Position numbers and translations under genes: made by a program. The notes under the pieces were generated by a model. It was given only the letters and a program-made list of their open reading frames with translations. It made no database searches and had not been told where the DNA came from. DNA of 64,000 nucleotides from Buttiauxella sp. A111 (GTDB lineage Bacteria > Pseudomonadota > Gammaproteobacteria > Enterobacterales > Enterobacteriaceae): assembly GCF_014189855.1 (NCBI RefSeq), contig NZ_BJFN01000002.1:558001-622000 (forward strand), in the 5' to 3' direction. Every line of letters begins with the position of its first letter. The first letter of the stretch is position 1. Positions 11,682-21,663 of the stretch are shown here, piece by piece.

Positions 11682-12443
11682 TTAAGCGGCTGGTACGCCG
11701 CTGTGAAAACGAAAATCGCTGTCCGGGCTGCTAATTAACGCCGCTTCAACCTCGCCGAAGAAACGCACTCGGGAGCTGATATCCCCACCGGCGATCTTTT
11801 CCGCTAAAGCTAAATAGTCCTGATAATGACGGGCTTCTGAACGCAGCAGCGACAAATAGAATTTCTGTAGCTCATCATCCAGATGCGGCGCGAGTGCGGC
11901 AAACCGCTCACATGAACGCGCCTCGATATACGCACCACAAATCAATTTATCCACCAACATCACCGGCTCGTGGGTCCGCGTTTCGCTCAGCAGCGCTTTG
12001 GCATAGCGGCTGGCGGTGATTTTCACATAGGGAATGTTGCGGGCGAGCATAATCTCGCGCACCTGCCAGAAGTGGTGCAGCTCCTCTTTAATCAACAACA
12101 CCATGCTATCGATAAGTTGCTGGCCCCAGGCGTTCGCCGTTTTGGGCATCACACTTTTGCTCAGGCTTTTATGCAGTGCGACAAAATCCGGTTCTCTGCC
12201 TTCACGGAAGGCGAAATCTTCGTAGGGCTTTAGCCAGTCGAGTAGCGCCTGGGCACTATTTTTATCCGCGACATATTTACGAATCAAAAACATAGCCGTT
12301 TGCGCCGCTTTGAGTTCGCACACCAGATGGTCTGTCAGCAACAGTGGCAAATGCTCTGGCTGTCGGGCTTTTTCAATCCAGGCGTCAGGCGTTGGGCAAT
12401 GCAGGAAATTGAGTACCGGAGAGAGGATTTGTGGGTAATTCAT
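11682..12443 (-). CDS. miaE: tRNA 2-methylthio-N6-isopentenyladenosine hydroxylase
   Basis: A 253-residue diiron monooxygenase of the ferritin-like fold that hydroxylates ms2i6A37 in tRNAs reading codons that begin with U, using O2. Iron-binding glutamate and histidine motifs are visible as EELHHFW (around residue 139) and SEARHYQDY (around residue 205), with LTDHLVCELKAA near the N-terminus. Known from Salmonella and absent from E. coli K-12. It lies between uhpA and rraB on the same strand as both. A hairpin occupies the 57-base rraB-miaE gap. Confidence 0.95.
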   Translation of the reverse strand: MNYPQILSPVLNFLHCPTPDAWIEKARQPEHLPLLLTDHLVCELKAAQTAMFLIRKYVADKNSAQALLDWLKPYEDFAFREGREPDFVALHKSLSKSVMPKTANAWGQQLIDSMVLLIKEELHHFWQVREIMLARNIPYVKITASRYAKALLSETRTHEPVMLVDKLICGAYIEARSCERFAALAPHLDDELQKFYLSLLRSEARHYQDYLALAEKIAGGDISSRVRFFGEVEAALISSPDSDFRFHSGVPAA

Positions 12444-12466
12444 AATTGGTCGTTATTGATCCTTGA

Positions 12467-12493
12467 TATGCAGCGGCATTGCGCCGCTGCATA
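12467..12493 (-). other. Intercistronic hairpin rraB-miaE
   Basis: A perfect 11-base stem TATGCAGCGGC with a 5-base loop lies between the rraB stop and the miaE start. There is no T run on the minus strand, so it looks like an mRNA processing or stability element, not a terminator. Confidence 0.6.
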
Positions 12494-12500
12494 GAAGAGA

Positions 12501-12926
12501 TTAGTGGCGTACGCCGTCGTCGTCTTCATCGACTAAATCGTCGTCACCTTCATCGTCACCCTCTTCACCGTTCGGGTCTTCGAAGTAAGTGCCCCAACCG
12601 TCATAGTCCACACCGAATTTCTCGGCGAGGTTCAGCAGTTGTTCAACCTGCTCGTCCAGCAGTTCGGCTTTCAGCGCACATTCGCTCAGCACGTCACAGC
12701 AGATAACCGTGTCGCCTTCTTCCACTTCCAGCTCTTCTGGGTCAGTGACTTCGTAACCCATTTTGAATGCTTCAACAGCGGCTTTTTCAAGAGTTTCGAA
12801 ATCGTCTGCGGAAAGGTGATGCTCGATAGTGTACAGCGCGTCAGGGTCGCTGCCGTCTTCCAATAATTCTTCAATAATCAAACGCGTCTCTTCGCGCTGC
12901 TCTTCCAGCAGTTCTGGATTTGCCAT
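12501..12926 (-). CDS. rraB: Regulator of RNase E activity B
   Basis: A 141-residue very acidic cytoplasmic protein that binds RNase E and changes its substrate choice in E. coli. Conserved stretches are [29 protein letters not shown] and [12 protein letters not shown]. The C-terminal 20 residues are almost all aspartate and glutamate. The start at 12926 ([10 protein letters not shown]) follows the ribosome binding site GAGGAAAGG; a longer frame to 12968 would add residues lacking similarity. It diverges from argI. Confidence 0.94.
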   Translation of the reverse strand: MANPELLEEQREETRLIIEELLEDGSDPDALYTIEHHLSADDFETLEKAAVEAFKMGYEVTDPEELEVEEGDTVICCDVLSECALKAELLDEQVEQLLNLAEKFGVDYDGWGTYFEDPNGEEGDDEGDDDLVDEDDDGVRH

Positions 12927-13024
12927 GGCCCTTTCCTCAATTTTGTAGACAGATACTTCTATTTTCACACACGGCTGAGTTTGCCTCCACCTTTCCCGAT
13001 AAAGATTTTACTTTCGGGGTTGCA

Positions 13025-13063
13025 AATGAATATATATACATATAAATTGAATTTGTATTCAAT
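13025..13063 (+). promoter_or_regulatory. Tandem ARG boxes (ArgR operator) of argI
   Basis: Two 18-base ARG boxes, 13025-13042 (AATGAATATATATACATA) and 13046-13063 (ATTGAATTTGTATTCAAT), are separated by exactly 3 bases, the spacing of ArgR-arginine hexamer operators. They lie 28 to 66 bases before the argI start, so arginine repression of argI is expected. Confidence 0.92.
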
Positions 13064-13090
13064 TGTCGGCTTATGCCATGAGAGGAAAAT

Positions 13091-14098
13091 ATGAGTCATT
13101 TCTATCAAAAGCATTTTCTAAAATTATTGGATTTCACCCCTGCACAACTTAAAGAATTGCTCGCCCTGTCTGCAAAACTGAAAAACGACAAGAAAAAAGG
13201 CACTGAGATTCAGCATCTTACTGGTAAGAATATTGCGCTCATCTTCGAAAAAGACTCGACTCGTACGAGGTGCTCTTTCGAAGTTGCCGCATTTGACCAG
13301 GGTGCGCGAGTGACTTATCTCGGCCCAAGCGGAAGCCAAATTGGGCATAAAGAATCAATTAAGGATACTGCTCGCGTATTAGGCCGGATGTACGATGGCA
13401 TTCAGTATCGCGGGTTTGGCCAGGAAATCGTTGAAACCCTGGCGCAGTATGCCAGCGTTCCTGTCTGGAACGGGCTGACCAATGAGTTTCACCCGACGCA
13501 ATTACTGGCGGATTTGCTGACCATGCAAGAACACATGCCAGGCAAAACCTTCCAGCAGATGACGCTGGTTTATGCTGGCGATGCGCGTAATAACATGGGC
13601 AATTCGATGTTGGAAGCTGCCGCGTTGACTGGGTTGAATTTGCGCCTTGTAGCGCCGAAGGCCTGTTGGCCGGATGAAAAACTGGTCACAGAATGCCAGG
13701 CTCAAGCTGAGCACAACGGTGGGAGCATCACCCTGACAGAAGATATTGCTGCGGGCGTAAAAGGTGCCGATTTCATTTATACCGATGTGTGGGTGTCGAT
13801 GGGCGAGCCTAAAGAGATTTGGGCGGAGCGTATCAATCTGTTACGGGATTATCAGGTCAATCGTGCAATGTTGGCACTAACCGGCAATCCTGACGTGAAA
13901 TTCCTCCACTGTCTGCCAGCATTCCACGACGACCAAACGACGCTTGGCAAAAAAATGGCGGAACAATATGGCCTGCACGGTGGCATGGAAGTCACGGACG
14001 AGGTGTTTGAATCACCAAACAGCGTGGTTTTTGATCAGGCTGAAAACCGTATGCATACCATTAAAGCGGTGATGGTTGCGACGTTGGTTCAGAGTTGA
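13091..14098 (+). CDS. argI: Ornithine carbamoyltransferase
   Basis: A 335-residue anabolic ornithine transcarbamylase: carbamoyl phosphate plus ornithine gives citrulline in arginine synthesis; cytoplasmic trimer. The carbamoyl-phosphate site STRT is at residues 56-59, FHPTQ follows near 135, and the ornithine-site motif HCLP lies near 273. Length equals the E. coli enzymes. Upstream tandem ARG boxes indicate repression by ArgR. It diverges from rraB. argF would be an equally valid symbol for this family member. Confidence 0.96.
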   Translation: MSHFYQKHFLKLLDFTPAQLKELLALSAKLKNDKKKGTEIQHLTGKNIALIFEKDSTRTRCSFEVAAFDQGARVTYLGPSGSQIGHKESIKDTARVLGRMYDGIQYRGFGQEIVETLAQYASVPVWNGLTNEFHPTQLLADLLTMQEHMPGKTFQQMTLVYAGDARNNMGNSMLEAAALTGLNLRLVAPKACWPDEKLVTECQAQAEHNGGSITLTEDIAAGVKGADFIYTDVWVSMGEPKEIWAERINLLRDYQVNRAMLALTGNPDVKFLHCLPAFHDDQTTLGKKMAEQYGLHGGMEVTDEVFESPNSVVFDQAENRMHTIKAVMVATLVQS

Positions 14099-14108
14099 GA
14101 TGTTAATT

Positions 14109-14133
14109 GTCGGGTGACGCTGCGCCACCCGAC
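14109..14133. terminator. Hairpin between argI and tabA
   Basis: The inverted repeat GTCGGGTG...CACCCGAC (8 bases, 9-base loop) sits 11 bases after the argI stop, between convergent genes. It lacks a T run, so it may be a REP-type hairpin instead of a true intrinsic terminator. Confidence 0.5.
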
Positions 14134-14143
14134 ACCTGAAGGA

Positions 14144-15293
<1,150 letters not shown>

Positions 15294-15398
15294 ATGGAAA
15301 ACAATAATAAGTCCATGCCCCACATTCGACGGGTTACACATATTATGATGCTCATCCACCGTAGCTGTTTTGATTTTCATCTTTTCAACTCTAAGTAA
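15294..15398 (+). CDS. speFL: SpeFL ornithine-sensing leader peptide
   Basis: A 34-codon ORF, read directly from the sequence, encoding MENNNKSMPHIRRVTHIM followed by MLIHRSCFDFHLFNSK. It matches E. coli SpeFL, also 34 residues, in MPHIRR, THIM and FDFH-FN. In E. coli the nascent peptide traps ornithine inside the ribosome exit tunnel and arrests translation, which prevents Rho-dependent termination and switches on speF-potE. The ribosome binding site AAGGAAA lies 8-13 bases before the ATG. It is 323 bases before speF, as expected for this system. Confidence 0.93.
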   Translation: MENNNKSMPHIRRVTHIMMLIHRSCFDFHLFNSK

Positions 15399-15720
15399 AC
15401 TCCCCCCACGGCATCTGCTTATGCGGATACTCGTGCCTGCTAGTCACTAAACATCTGAAATCTCAGTAGTGTGCTGAAAAGCATGCTGTTATCTGTCATT
15501 TCATGTGCAGCGCCTGACTATCCAAATTAGCATTTAAGCCAATCCGGTGAATCAATCACCTGGCATTTATTGGTTCATTTCAGTAATTCAATAATAAGAA
15601 TTATTGCGGGGAACTATTGCCTTAAAAAAATAATAAGCATCGGGTTCCCTTGAGGGAATATCTGACGGCCATGCTTTACCCAAATTTTACTTACTCAGAA
15701 TACAAGAGACAAAAATCAAA
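15399..15720 (+). promoter_or_regulatory. speF mRNA leader downstream of speFL
   Basis: 322 untranslated bases separate the speFL stop from speF. By analogy with E. coli this leader should contain the Rho loading region that is masked when ribosomes stall on speFL. The C-rich stretch TCCCCCCACGG right after the stop and the unstructured TA-rich 3' part fit this, but the fold was not computed. Confidence 0.6.
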
Positions 15721-17883
15721 ATGGAAAAATTAAAAATAGCAGTTAGTACCAACACGACAGAATGCTTTAACACCGAGCGCGAAACTGTCGATATAACGAA
15801 TACTAATTTTACTGATGTGTCAGCTGCCGTTATTTCCGTTAAAGATGCGACATCGGGTATGTTGAATACCATTGAACAAACTGGTTTCGGTATTCCAATC
15901 TTTGTCGCGGTTTGCTGCGAAGAAGAGCTGCCAGCAGAAGTGCTGCCTCGCGTAACTGGCGTGTTTGAACTGTGCGATGGAAATGTTGATTTCTACGGCA
16001 AACAACTGGAAGCCGCTGCGGTTAAGTATGAGAAAGAAGTTCTGCCACCGTTCTTCGGCAGCCTGGTGGACTATGTGCAGCAGGGTAATGCCGCCTTCGA
16101 CTGCCCAGGACACCAGGGTGGACAATTCTTCCGCCGTCACCCAGCCGGACGCCAATTCTTTGACTACTTTGGTGAAACGTTATTCCGCTCTGACCTGTGT
16201 AACGCTGACGTCTCCATGGGTGATTTGCTGATCCACGAAGGCGCTCCGTGTACAGCTCAGATGCATGCGGCGAAAGTGTTTAACGCGGATAAAACCTACT
16301 TCGTATTAAACGGGACTTCATCTTCTAACAAAGTGGTATTGAACGCATTGTTAGCGCCGGGCGACCTGGTGCTATTTGACCGTAATAACCATAAATCCAA
16401 CCACCACGGTGCATTGATTCAGGCAGGCGCGACTCCTGTCTATCTGGAAACAGCACGTAACCCGTTCGGTTTTATCGGCGGTATCGATGCTCACTGCTTT
16501 GAAGAAAAATATCTCCGTGATTTAGTCCGTGAAGTTGCGCCAAATCGTAGCGCTGAAAAGCGTCCGTTCCGTCTGGCAGTTATTCAACTGGGCACCTACG
16601 ACGGTACAATTTATAACGCGCGTCAGGTTGTCGATAAGATTGGTCATCTGTGCGACTACATCCTGTTTGATTCTGCATGGGTGGGTTACGAGCAATTCAT
16701 TCCGATGATGAATGACTGTTCACCTCTGTTGCTTGAACTGAATGAAAATGATCCTGGTATTCTGGTGACGCAGTCAGTGCATAAACAGCAGGCGGGCTTC
16801 TCTCAGACTTCGCAAATCCATAAAAAAGACAAACACATTAAAGGTCAATCTCGCTATGTAAATCATAAACGTATGAACAACGCGTTTATGATGCATGCCT
16901 CCACCAGCCCGTTCTATCCGCTGTTTGCAGCCCTTGACGTTAACGCCAAAATGCATGAAGGCGAAAGCGGTAAGCGCATGTGGATGGACTGCGTAAAAGT
17001 GGGGATTGAGACTCGTAAGCTGCTGTTAAAACTCTGCAAACATATCCGTCCGTTCGTGCCGGAAACCATTGATGGTCGTAAGTGGGAAGATTTTGATACT
17101 GAAACCATGGCAAACGACCTGCGTTTCTTCAACTTCATTCCAGGTGAACGCTGGCACTCATTTGATAATTACGCAGAGCATCAATACTTCGTTGACCCAT
17201 GCAAACTGATGCTGACCACTCCGGGTATTAATGTTCAGACCGGTGAATACGACAGCTTCGGCGTGCCTGCGACTATCCTTGCCAACTTCCTGCGTGAGAA
17301 CGGCATCGTACCGGAGAAATGCGACCTCAACTCCATTCTGTTCCTGATGACACCTGCCGAAGACATGGCGAAGATGCAGCATCTTGTTGCCCAAATTGCT
17401 CGTTTTGAACGCCTGATCGAAGAAGATGCTCCGTTATCTGAAGTGCTGCCATCTATCTACAAAACCTACGAAGAACGTTACGAAGGCTACACCATCCGTC
17501 AGCTGTGTCAGGAAATGCATGACTTGTACGTCAGCCATAACGTGAAGCAGTTGCAAAAAGAGATGTTCCGTAAAGATCACTTCCCGAAAGTGGTGATGAA
17601 TCCTCAAGAGGCAAACATTGAGTTTGTACGCGGTAACGTTGAATTAGTGGCGTTATCTCAGGTTGAAGGCCGTATCGCTGCTGAAGGTGCCCTGCCATAT
17701 CCTCCGGGTGTTTTATGTGTTGTTCCGGGCGAAATCTGGGGCGGTTCTGTGCAGCGTTATTTCCTGGCACTGGAAGAAGGGATCAATCTGTTACCAGGCT
17801 TTGCGCCTGAATTACAGGGTGTCTATATCAAGCAGGATGACGATCGTAAAAAACGCGCTTATGGCTATGTTATTAAACAATAA
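15721..17883 (+). CDS. speF: Inducible ornithine decarboxylase
   Basis: A 720-residue fold-type I PLP decarboxylase converting ornithine to putrescine and CO2, consuming a proton; part of acid resistance. The cofactor lysine is K355 in SVHKQQAGFSQ. An N-terminal wing domain (about residues 1-110), the PLP domain and a C-terminal domain are all present; length is close to E. coli SpeF (732). The ribosome binding site is weak (AAGAGA). It is followed after 117 bases by potE, the matching antiporter. In E. coli K-12 speF-potE lies elsewhere, near kdpE. Confidence 0.96.
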   Translation: MEKLKIAVSTNTTECFNTERETVDITNTNFTDVSAAVISVKDATSGMLNTIEQTGFGIPIFVAVCCEEELPAEVLPRVTGVFELCDGNVDFYGKQLEAAAVKYEKEVLPPFFGSLVDYVQQGNAAFDCPGHQGGQFFRRHPAGRQFFDYFGETLFRSDLCNADVSMGDLLIHEGAPCTAQMHAAKVFNADKTYFVLNGTSSSNKVVLNALLAPGDLVLFDRNNHKSNHHGALIQAGATPVYLETARNPFGFIGGIDAHCFEEKYLRDLVREVAPNRSAEKRPFRLAVIQLGTYDGTIYNARQVVDKIGHLCDYILFDSAWVGYEQFIPMMNDCSPLLLELNENDPGILVTQSVHKQQAGFSQTSQIHKKDKHIKGQSRYVNHKRMNNAFMMHASTSPFYPLFAALDVNAKMHEGESGKRMWMDCVKVGIETRKLLLKLCKHIRPFVPETIDGRKWEDFDTETMANDLRFFNFIPGERWHSFDNYAEHQYFVDPCKLMLTTPGINVQTGEYDSFGVPATILANFLRENGIVPEKCDLNSILFLMTPAEDMAKMQHLVAQIARFERLIEEDAPLSEVLPSIYKTYEERYEGYTIRQLCQEMHDLYVSHNVKQLQKEMFRKDHFPKVVMNPQEANIEFVRGNVELVALSQVEGRIAAEGALPYPPGVLCVVPGEIWGGSVQRYFLALEEGINLLPGFAPELQGVYIKQDDDRKKRAYGYVIKQ

Positions 17884-17944
17884 ATCTGAAGTCAGCAAAC
17901 GTCAGGGTTACTGGCAAAAACTGATTTTCCCATAAAAAGAAACA

Positions 17945-17975
17945 GTGAAGAACCGTGATGTTTTCGGTTCTTCAC
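17945..17975 (+). other. speF-potE intercistronic hairpin
   Basis: A perfect 11-base stem GTGAAGAACCG with a 9-base loop is located between speF and potE, with no T run after it. It is likely an mRNA stabiliser or processing site within the operon, 25 bases before the potE start. Confidence 0.65.
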
Positions 17976-18000
17976 ATCTCAAGTTTTGAAGGAAAAGATT

Positions 18001-19323
18001 ATGAGTAAGTCTAAGGGCAACAACAAAATGGGTGTGGTTCAGCTCACCATTTTGACCGCGGTAAACATGATGGGATCAGGGATCATCATGCTGCCGACCA
18101 AATTAGCGGAAGTGGGTACACTTTCCATCGTTTCGTGGTTAGTCACAGCATTGGGCTCTATGGCCCTGGCTTACGCATTTGCTAAATGTGGGATGTTCAG
18201 CCGCAAATCAGGCGGTATGGGCGGTTATGCAGAATATGCCTTCGGCAAATCTGGCAACTTTATGGCGAACTACACCTATGGGGTTTCTCTGCTCATAGCG
18301 AACGTTGCGATTGCCATTTCCGCAGTGGGTTACGGTACAGAATTGTTGAATGCCACGTTATCGCCAATCGGGATTTGTCTCGCAACAATCGCGGTGTTGT
18401 GGATTGCGACAGTCGCAAACTTCGGCGGTGCACGCATTACCGGCCGCATCAGTGGTGTGACGGTATGGGGTGTGATTATTCCTGTTGTGGGCATTTCAAT
18501 CATTGGTTGGTTCTGGTTCAGCCCAACGATGTATGTTGAGTCATGGAACCCGCATCATCTTCCTGTTTTTGAAGCCATCGGTTCTTCTATCGCCATGACA
18601 CTGTGGGCATTCTTAGGTTTAGAATCTGCCTGTGCAAACACCGATGTTGTTGAAAACCCAGAGCGTAACGTTCCTATCGCCGTATTAGGCGGGACACTGG
18701 GCGCTGCGGTTATCTATATTGTTTCCACTAACGTTATCGCCGGTATCGTTCCAAATATGGATTTGGCGAATTCAACCGCGCCGTTTGGTTTAGCCTTTGC
18801 ACAGATGTTTACCCCTACAGTGGGTAAAATCATCATGGCATTGATGATCATGTCCTGCGTAGGTTCGCTGTTGGGCTGGCAGTTCACGATTGCTCAGGTA
18901 TTTAAATCTTCTGCAGATGAAGGTTATTTCCCGAAAGTTTTCTCTAAACTGACCAAAGCCGAAGCGCCAGTAAAAGGGATGATCGTTATCGTTATCATCC
19001 AGTCTGTATTGTCTTTGATGACCATCAGCCCATCACTGAACAAGCAGTTCAACGTGTTGGTTAACCTGGCCGTTGTGACCAATATTATCCCTTACATCCT
19101 GTCGATGGCGGCGTTGGTCATTATCCAGAAAGTGGCGAAAGTGGATCCAAGCAAAGCCCGTCTGGCCAACATCTTTGCGTTCATTGGCGCAATGTATAGT
19201 TTCTACGCACTGTATTCATCCGGTGAAGAAGCGATGATGTATGGTGCCATCGTGACTTTCCTGGGCTGGACGCTGTATGGCCTTATCTCTCCACGTTTCG
19301 AACTGCGTGAAAAGAAAGTCTGA
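18001..19323 (+). CDS. potE: Putrescine-ornithine antiporter
   Basis: A 440-residue APC-superfamily transporter with about 12 membrane segments that exchanges internal putrescine for external ornithine. The family motif GSGIIMLPTKLA lies near residue 25 and the conserved LESACANTDVVENPERN region near 205. The start at 18001 (MSKSKGNN) follows GAAGGAAAAG and matches E. coli PotE (439 residues); an in-frame ATG at 17986 is less likely. With speF it forms an acid-induced ornithine cycle. Confidence 0.95.
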   Translation: MSKSKGNNKMGVVQLTILTAVNMMGSGIIMLPTKLAEVGTLSIVSWLVTALGSMALAYAFAKCGMFSRKSGGMGGYAEYAFGKSGNFMANYTYGVSLLIANVAIAISAVGYGTELLNATLSPIGICLATIAVLWIATVANFGGARITGRISGVTVWGVIIPVVGISIIGWFWFSPTMYVESWNPHHLPVFEAIGSSIAMTLWAFLGLESACANTDVVENPERNVPIAVLGGTLGAAVIYIVSTNVIAGIVPNMDLANSTAPFGLAFAQMFTPTVGKIIMALMIMSCVGSLLGWQFTIAQVFKSSADEGYFPKVFSKLTKAEAPVKGMIVIVIIQSVLSLMTISPSLNKQFNVLVNLAVVTNIIPYILSMAALVIIQKVAKVDPSKARLANIFAFIGAMYSFYALYSSGEEAMMYGAIVTFLGWTLYGLISPRFELREKKV

Positions 19324-19335
19324 TTAAGCCAATTC

Positions 19336-19360
19336 GGGGCATTCGAAATATGAATGCCCC
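19336..19360 (+). terminator. Hairpin after potE
   Basis: A perfect 9-base stem GGGGCATTC/GAATGCCCC with a 7-base loop begins 12 bases after the potE stop. No T run follows, so it is a weak or Rho-assisted terminator candidate. Confidence 0.5.
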
Positions 19361-19403
19361 ACTGCAACCGATTGCTAATGGCTAAAATAGGTGAATTATT
19401 CGC

Positions 19404-19431
19404 TTGAAGTGTCCTCTTACACGCGTATAAT
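19404..19431 (+). promoter_or_regulatory. pyrL-pyrBI promoter
   Basis: TTGAAG (19404-19409) and a perfect TATAAT (19426-19431) are 16 bases apart, 25 bases before pyrL. This is the expected location of the pyrBI promoter, where UTP-dependent slippage also contributes in E. coli. Confidence 0.8.
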
Positions 19432-19456
19432 GCGCCACAATTTGCCGGGAGGAAGC

Positions 19457-19561
19457 ATGGTCCAGTGTGTTCAAAAAATTGCCACACCACGTCGTCTAAA
19501 AGACGGCGCTAACCTGTTTTTCTTTCCGTTGCTTCAATCAATTCCAAAGGCCCCTCATTGA
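19457..19561 (+). CDS. pyrL: pyrBI operon leader peptide
   Basis: A 34-codon ORF beginning [15 protein letters not shown] and ending [14 protein letters not shown], with ribosome binding site GGGAGGAA. It corresponds to E. coli PyrL (44 residues), sharing MVQCV and the FFFP region encoded by the T-rich pause site TGTTTTTCTTTCC. The stop codon lies inside the attenuator stem. When UTP is scarce, polymerase pauses in the T tract, the translating ribosome catches up and disrupts the terminator. Confidence 0.92.
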   Translation: MVQCVQKIATPRRLKDGANLFFFPLLQSIPKAPH

Positions 19562-19576
19562 GGGGCCTTTTTTTTT
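19546..19576 (+). terminator. pyrBI attenuator
   Basis: An 11-base stem AAAGGCCCCTC/GAGGGGCCTTT with a 3-base loop runs into nine T residues. It overlaps the last codons of pyrL and ends 29 bases before pyrB, the standard layout for UTP-sensitive attenuation. Confidence 0.95.
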
Positions 19577-19604
19577 GCCCGACGCCCGAGAACAGGAGAT
19601 AACC

Positions 19605-20537
19605 ATGGCTAACCCCCTATATCAAAAACATATCATTTCCATAAACGATCTCAGTCGTGAAGAGCTTGAACTGGTGCTCTCAACTGCGGCAAAACTGAAA
19701 GCCCACCCGCAGCCGGAGCTGTTAAAGCACATCGTTGTTGCCAGCTGTTTCTTTGAAGCATCAACGCGCACGCGTCTGTCTTTTGAAACCGCTGTTCATC
19801 GCCTGGGTGCGTCAGTGGTCGGGTTCTCAGACAGCAGCAATACCTCACTAGGTAAAAAAGGCGAAACGCTGGCCGATACCATTTCGGTCATCAGCACTTA
19901 CGTTGACGCCATCGTCATGCGCCACCCGCAAGAAGGGGCGGCACGCCTGGCAACTGAATTCTCGGGCAATGTACCGGTACTGAATGCGGGTGACGGTGCC
20001 AACCAGCATCCGACTCAAACGCTGTTGGATATGTTTACCATCCAGGAAACGCAGGGGCGTCTGGAAAACCTGAATATCGCGATGGTTGGTGACCTGAAAT
20101 ATGGCCGCACCGTGCACTCCCTGGCGCAGGCGCTGGCGAAATTTGAAGGCAACCGCTTCTACTTCATCGCACCTAATGCGCTGGCGATGCCGAAGTACAT
20201 TCTCGATATGCTGGATGAAAAAGGTATTGCCTGGAGCTGCCATGAAGCTATCGACGATGTCGTTGCCGACCTGGATATTCTGTACATGACGCGCGTACAG
20301 AAAGAGCGTCTTGACCCGTCGGAATACGCCAACGTGAAGGCGCAGTTTGTTCTGCGTGCTGCCGATCTCGTCGATGCCCGCAAAAATATGAAAGTCCTGC
20401 ACCCGCTGCCACGCGTTGATGAAATTACCACCGATGTCGACAAAACGTCTCACGCCTGGTATTTCCAGCAAGCAGGCAACGGTATCTATGCTCGCCAGGC
20501 ACTGCTGGCGTTAGTTTTGAATCCTGAACTGGTTTGA
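19605..20537 (+). CDS. pyrB: Aspartate carbamoyltransferase catalytic chain
   Basis: A 310-residue catalytic subunit: carbamoyl phosphate plus aspartate gives carbamoyl aspartate, the committed step of pyrimidine synthesis. The STRT phosphate loop is at residues 53-56, HPTQTLLD is near 134, and HPLPRVDEI lies in the C-terminal domain. The start at 19605 (MANPLYQKH) follows CAGGAGAT and agrees with E. coli. It is followed after 17 bases by pyrI, with which it forms the 2c3:3r2 holoenzyme. Confidence 0.98.
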   Translation: MANPLYQKHIISINDLSREELELVLSTAAKLKAHPQPELLKHIVVASCFFEASTRTRLSFETAVHRLGASVVGFSDSSNTSLGKKGETLADTISVISTYVDAIVMRHPQEGAARLATEFSGNVPVLNAGDGANQHPTQTLLDMFTIQETQGRLENLNIAMVGDLKYGRTVHSLAQALAKFEGNRFYFIAPNALAMPKYILDMLDEKGIAWSCHEAIDDVVADLDILYMTRVQKERLDPSEYANVKAQFVLRAADLVDARKNMKVLHPLPRVDEITTDVDKTSHAWYFQQAGNGIYARQALLALVLNPELV

Positions 20538-20554
20538 GTAAGAGGAAGATTAAG

Positions 20555-21016
20555 ATGACACACGACAACAAATTACAAGTTGAAGCCATTAAACGCGGCA
20601 CGGTTATCGATCATATTCCTGCTCAGGTGGGCTTTAAGCTGCTGACCCTGTTCCAGTTAACGGAAACCGAACAGCGCATCACTATCGGCCTGAACTTGCC
20701 GTCACGCGAACAAGGTCGTAAAGATCTTATCAAAATCGAAAATACCTTCCTGACCGACGAGCAAGTTAACCAGTTGGCGCTGTATGCACCGCACGCAACC
20801 GTAAACCGTATTGATGAATACGAAGTGGTCGGCAAAAGCAAACCAAGCCTGCCTTCACGCATTGATAAAGTGCTGGTCTGCCCAAATACCAACTGCATCA
20901 GCCGCAGCGAACCTGTTCATTCTTCATTCGCAGTGAAAAAACGCGACGAAAGTATCAGCCTCAAATGCAAATATTGTGAGAAGGAGTTCGCACATTACGT
21001 TGTGCTGGCCGATTAA
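20555..21016 (+). CDS. pyrI: Aspartate carbamoyltransferase regulatory chain
   Basis: A 153-residue regulatory subunit that binds CTP and ATP in its N-terminal domain. The C-terminal zinc domain is visible as CPNTNC (Cys 109 and 114) and CKYC (Cys 138 and 141), which holds the contact with PyrB. The start at 20555 ([12 protein letters not shown]) follows AGAGGAAG; an upstream in-frame ATG at 20534 overlaps pyrB and is not preferred. Confidence 0.97.
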   Translation: MTHDNKLQVEAIKRGTVIDHIPAQVGFKLLTLFQLTETEQRITIGLNLPSREQGRKDLIKIENTFLTDEQVNQLALYAPHATVNRIDEYEVVGKSKPSLPSRIDKVLVCPNTNCISRSEPVHSSFAVKKRDESISLKCKYCEKEFAHYVVLAD

Positions 21017-21029
21017 TCATTGCCGGGAT

Positions 21030-21062
21030 AGTTCTCGTCCTTATAATGAACGGGAGCTTTTG
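21030..21062 (+). terminator. pyrBI operon terminator
   Basis: AGTTCTCGT can pair with ACGGGAGCT (9 pairs including two G-U) around an 11-base loop and is followed by TTTTG, 14 bases after the pyrI stop. Confidence 0.6.
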
Positions 21063-21082
21063 TTTGCCTACTCATCACGATT

Positions 21083-21209
21083 AATAACCTTTAGATTTCG
21101 AGTTGCAGGTAGGCGGCAAGGGATCTCATCCCCAGGAGCTTATATTAATAAGTGACTGGGGTGGGAGCACGCAGCCAACACCCCTGCGACTTGAAAGATA
21201 ATGGTTATT
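21083..21209. repeat. ERIC element between pyrI and ridA
   Basis: A complete 127-base ERIC (intergenic repeat unit). The core CCCCAGGAGCTTA...TAAGTGACTGGGGTG matches the ERIC consensus, and the termini AATAACC...GGTTATT are inverted. It ends 13 bases before the ridA ATG, so it forms the 5' leader of ridA if transcription comes from upstream. Confidence 0.92.
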
Positions 21210-21222
21210 CTAAGGAGAAAGA

Positions 21223-21609
21223 ATGTCTCGTATTATCAGCACTGAAAACGCACCAGCAGCTATCGGCCCATATGTTCAGGGTGTAGATCTCGGCAGCATG
21301 ATTATCACGTCTGGTCAGATCCCTGTTAACCCGAAGACAGGTAGCGTGCCAGAAGATGTGGCGGCGCAAGCACGTCAGTCTCTGGAAAACGTGCAAGCCA
21401 TCGTTGAAGCGGCTGGCCTGAAAGTGGGCGATATCGTTAAAACGACGGTTTTCGTTAAAGACCTGAACGACTTCGCAACCGTGAATGCGACTTACGAAGC
21501 CTTCTTTACTGAGCACAAAGCGACTTTCCCAGCGCGTTCTTGCGTAGAAGTTGCTCGTCTGCCAAAAGATGTGAAAATTGAAATCGAAGCGATTGCTATC
21601 CGCCGCTAA
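21223..21609 (+). CDS. ridA: 2-iminobutanoate/2-iminopropanoate deaminase
   Basis: A 128-residue YjgF/YER057c/UK114 family protein that hydrolyses reactive enamine and imine products of PLP enzymes such as threonine dehydratase; cytoplasmic trimer. The substrate-contacting arginine is seen in PARSCVEVARLP near residue 105, with ENAPAAIGPYVQG at the N-terminus. The start follows AAGGAGAAAG, which lies directly against the end of an ERIC element. It is downstream of pyrBI as in E. coli. Confidence 0.96.
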   Translation: MSRIISTENAPAAIGPYVQGVDLGSMIITSGQIPVNPKTGSVPEDVAAQARQSLENVQAIVEAAGLKVGDIVKTTVFVKDLNDFATVNATYEAFFTEHKATFPARSCVEVARLPKDVKIEIEAIAIRR

Positions 21610-21620
21610 CGATTAAGATG

Positions 21621-21652
21621 TAGTGGCGGGTGAATTAAACCAACCCGCCCTA
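21621..21652. terminator. Hairpin between ridA and the hexosaminidase gene
   Basis: TAGTGGCGGGT can pair with ACCCGCCCTA with one bulged base, between the two convergent genes. There is no strong T run on either strand. Confidence 0.5.
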
Positions 21653-21663
21653 CAAATACCGAT

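Noticed and set aside
14109-14133. Hairpin after argI considered as a full intrinsic terminator.
   Set aside because: The stem is good but there is no T run on either strand, so it is listed with low confidence only.
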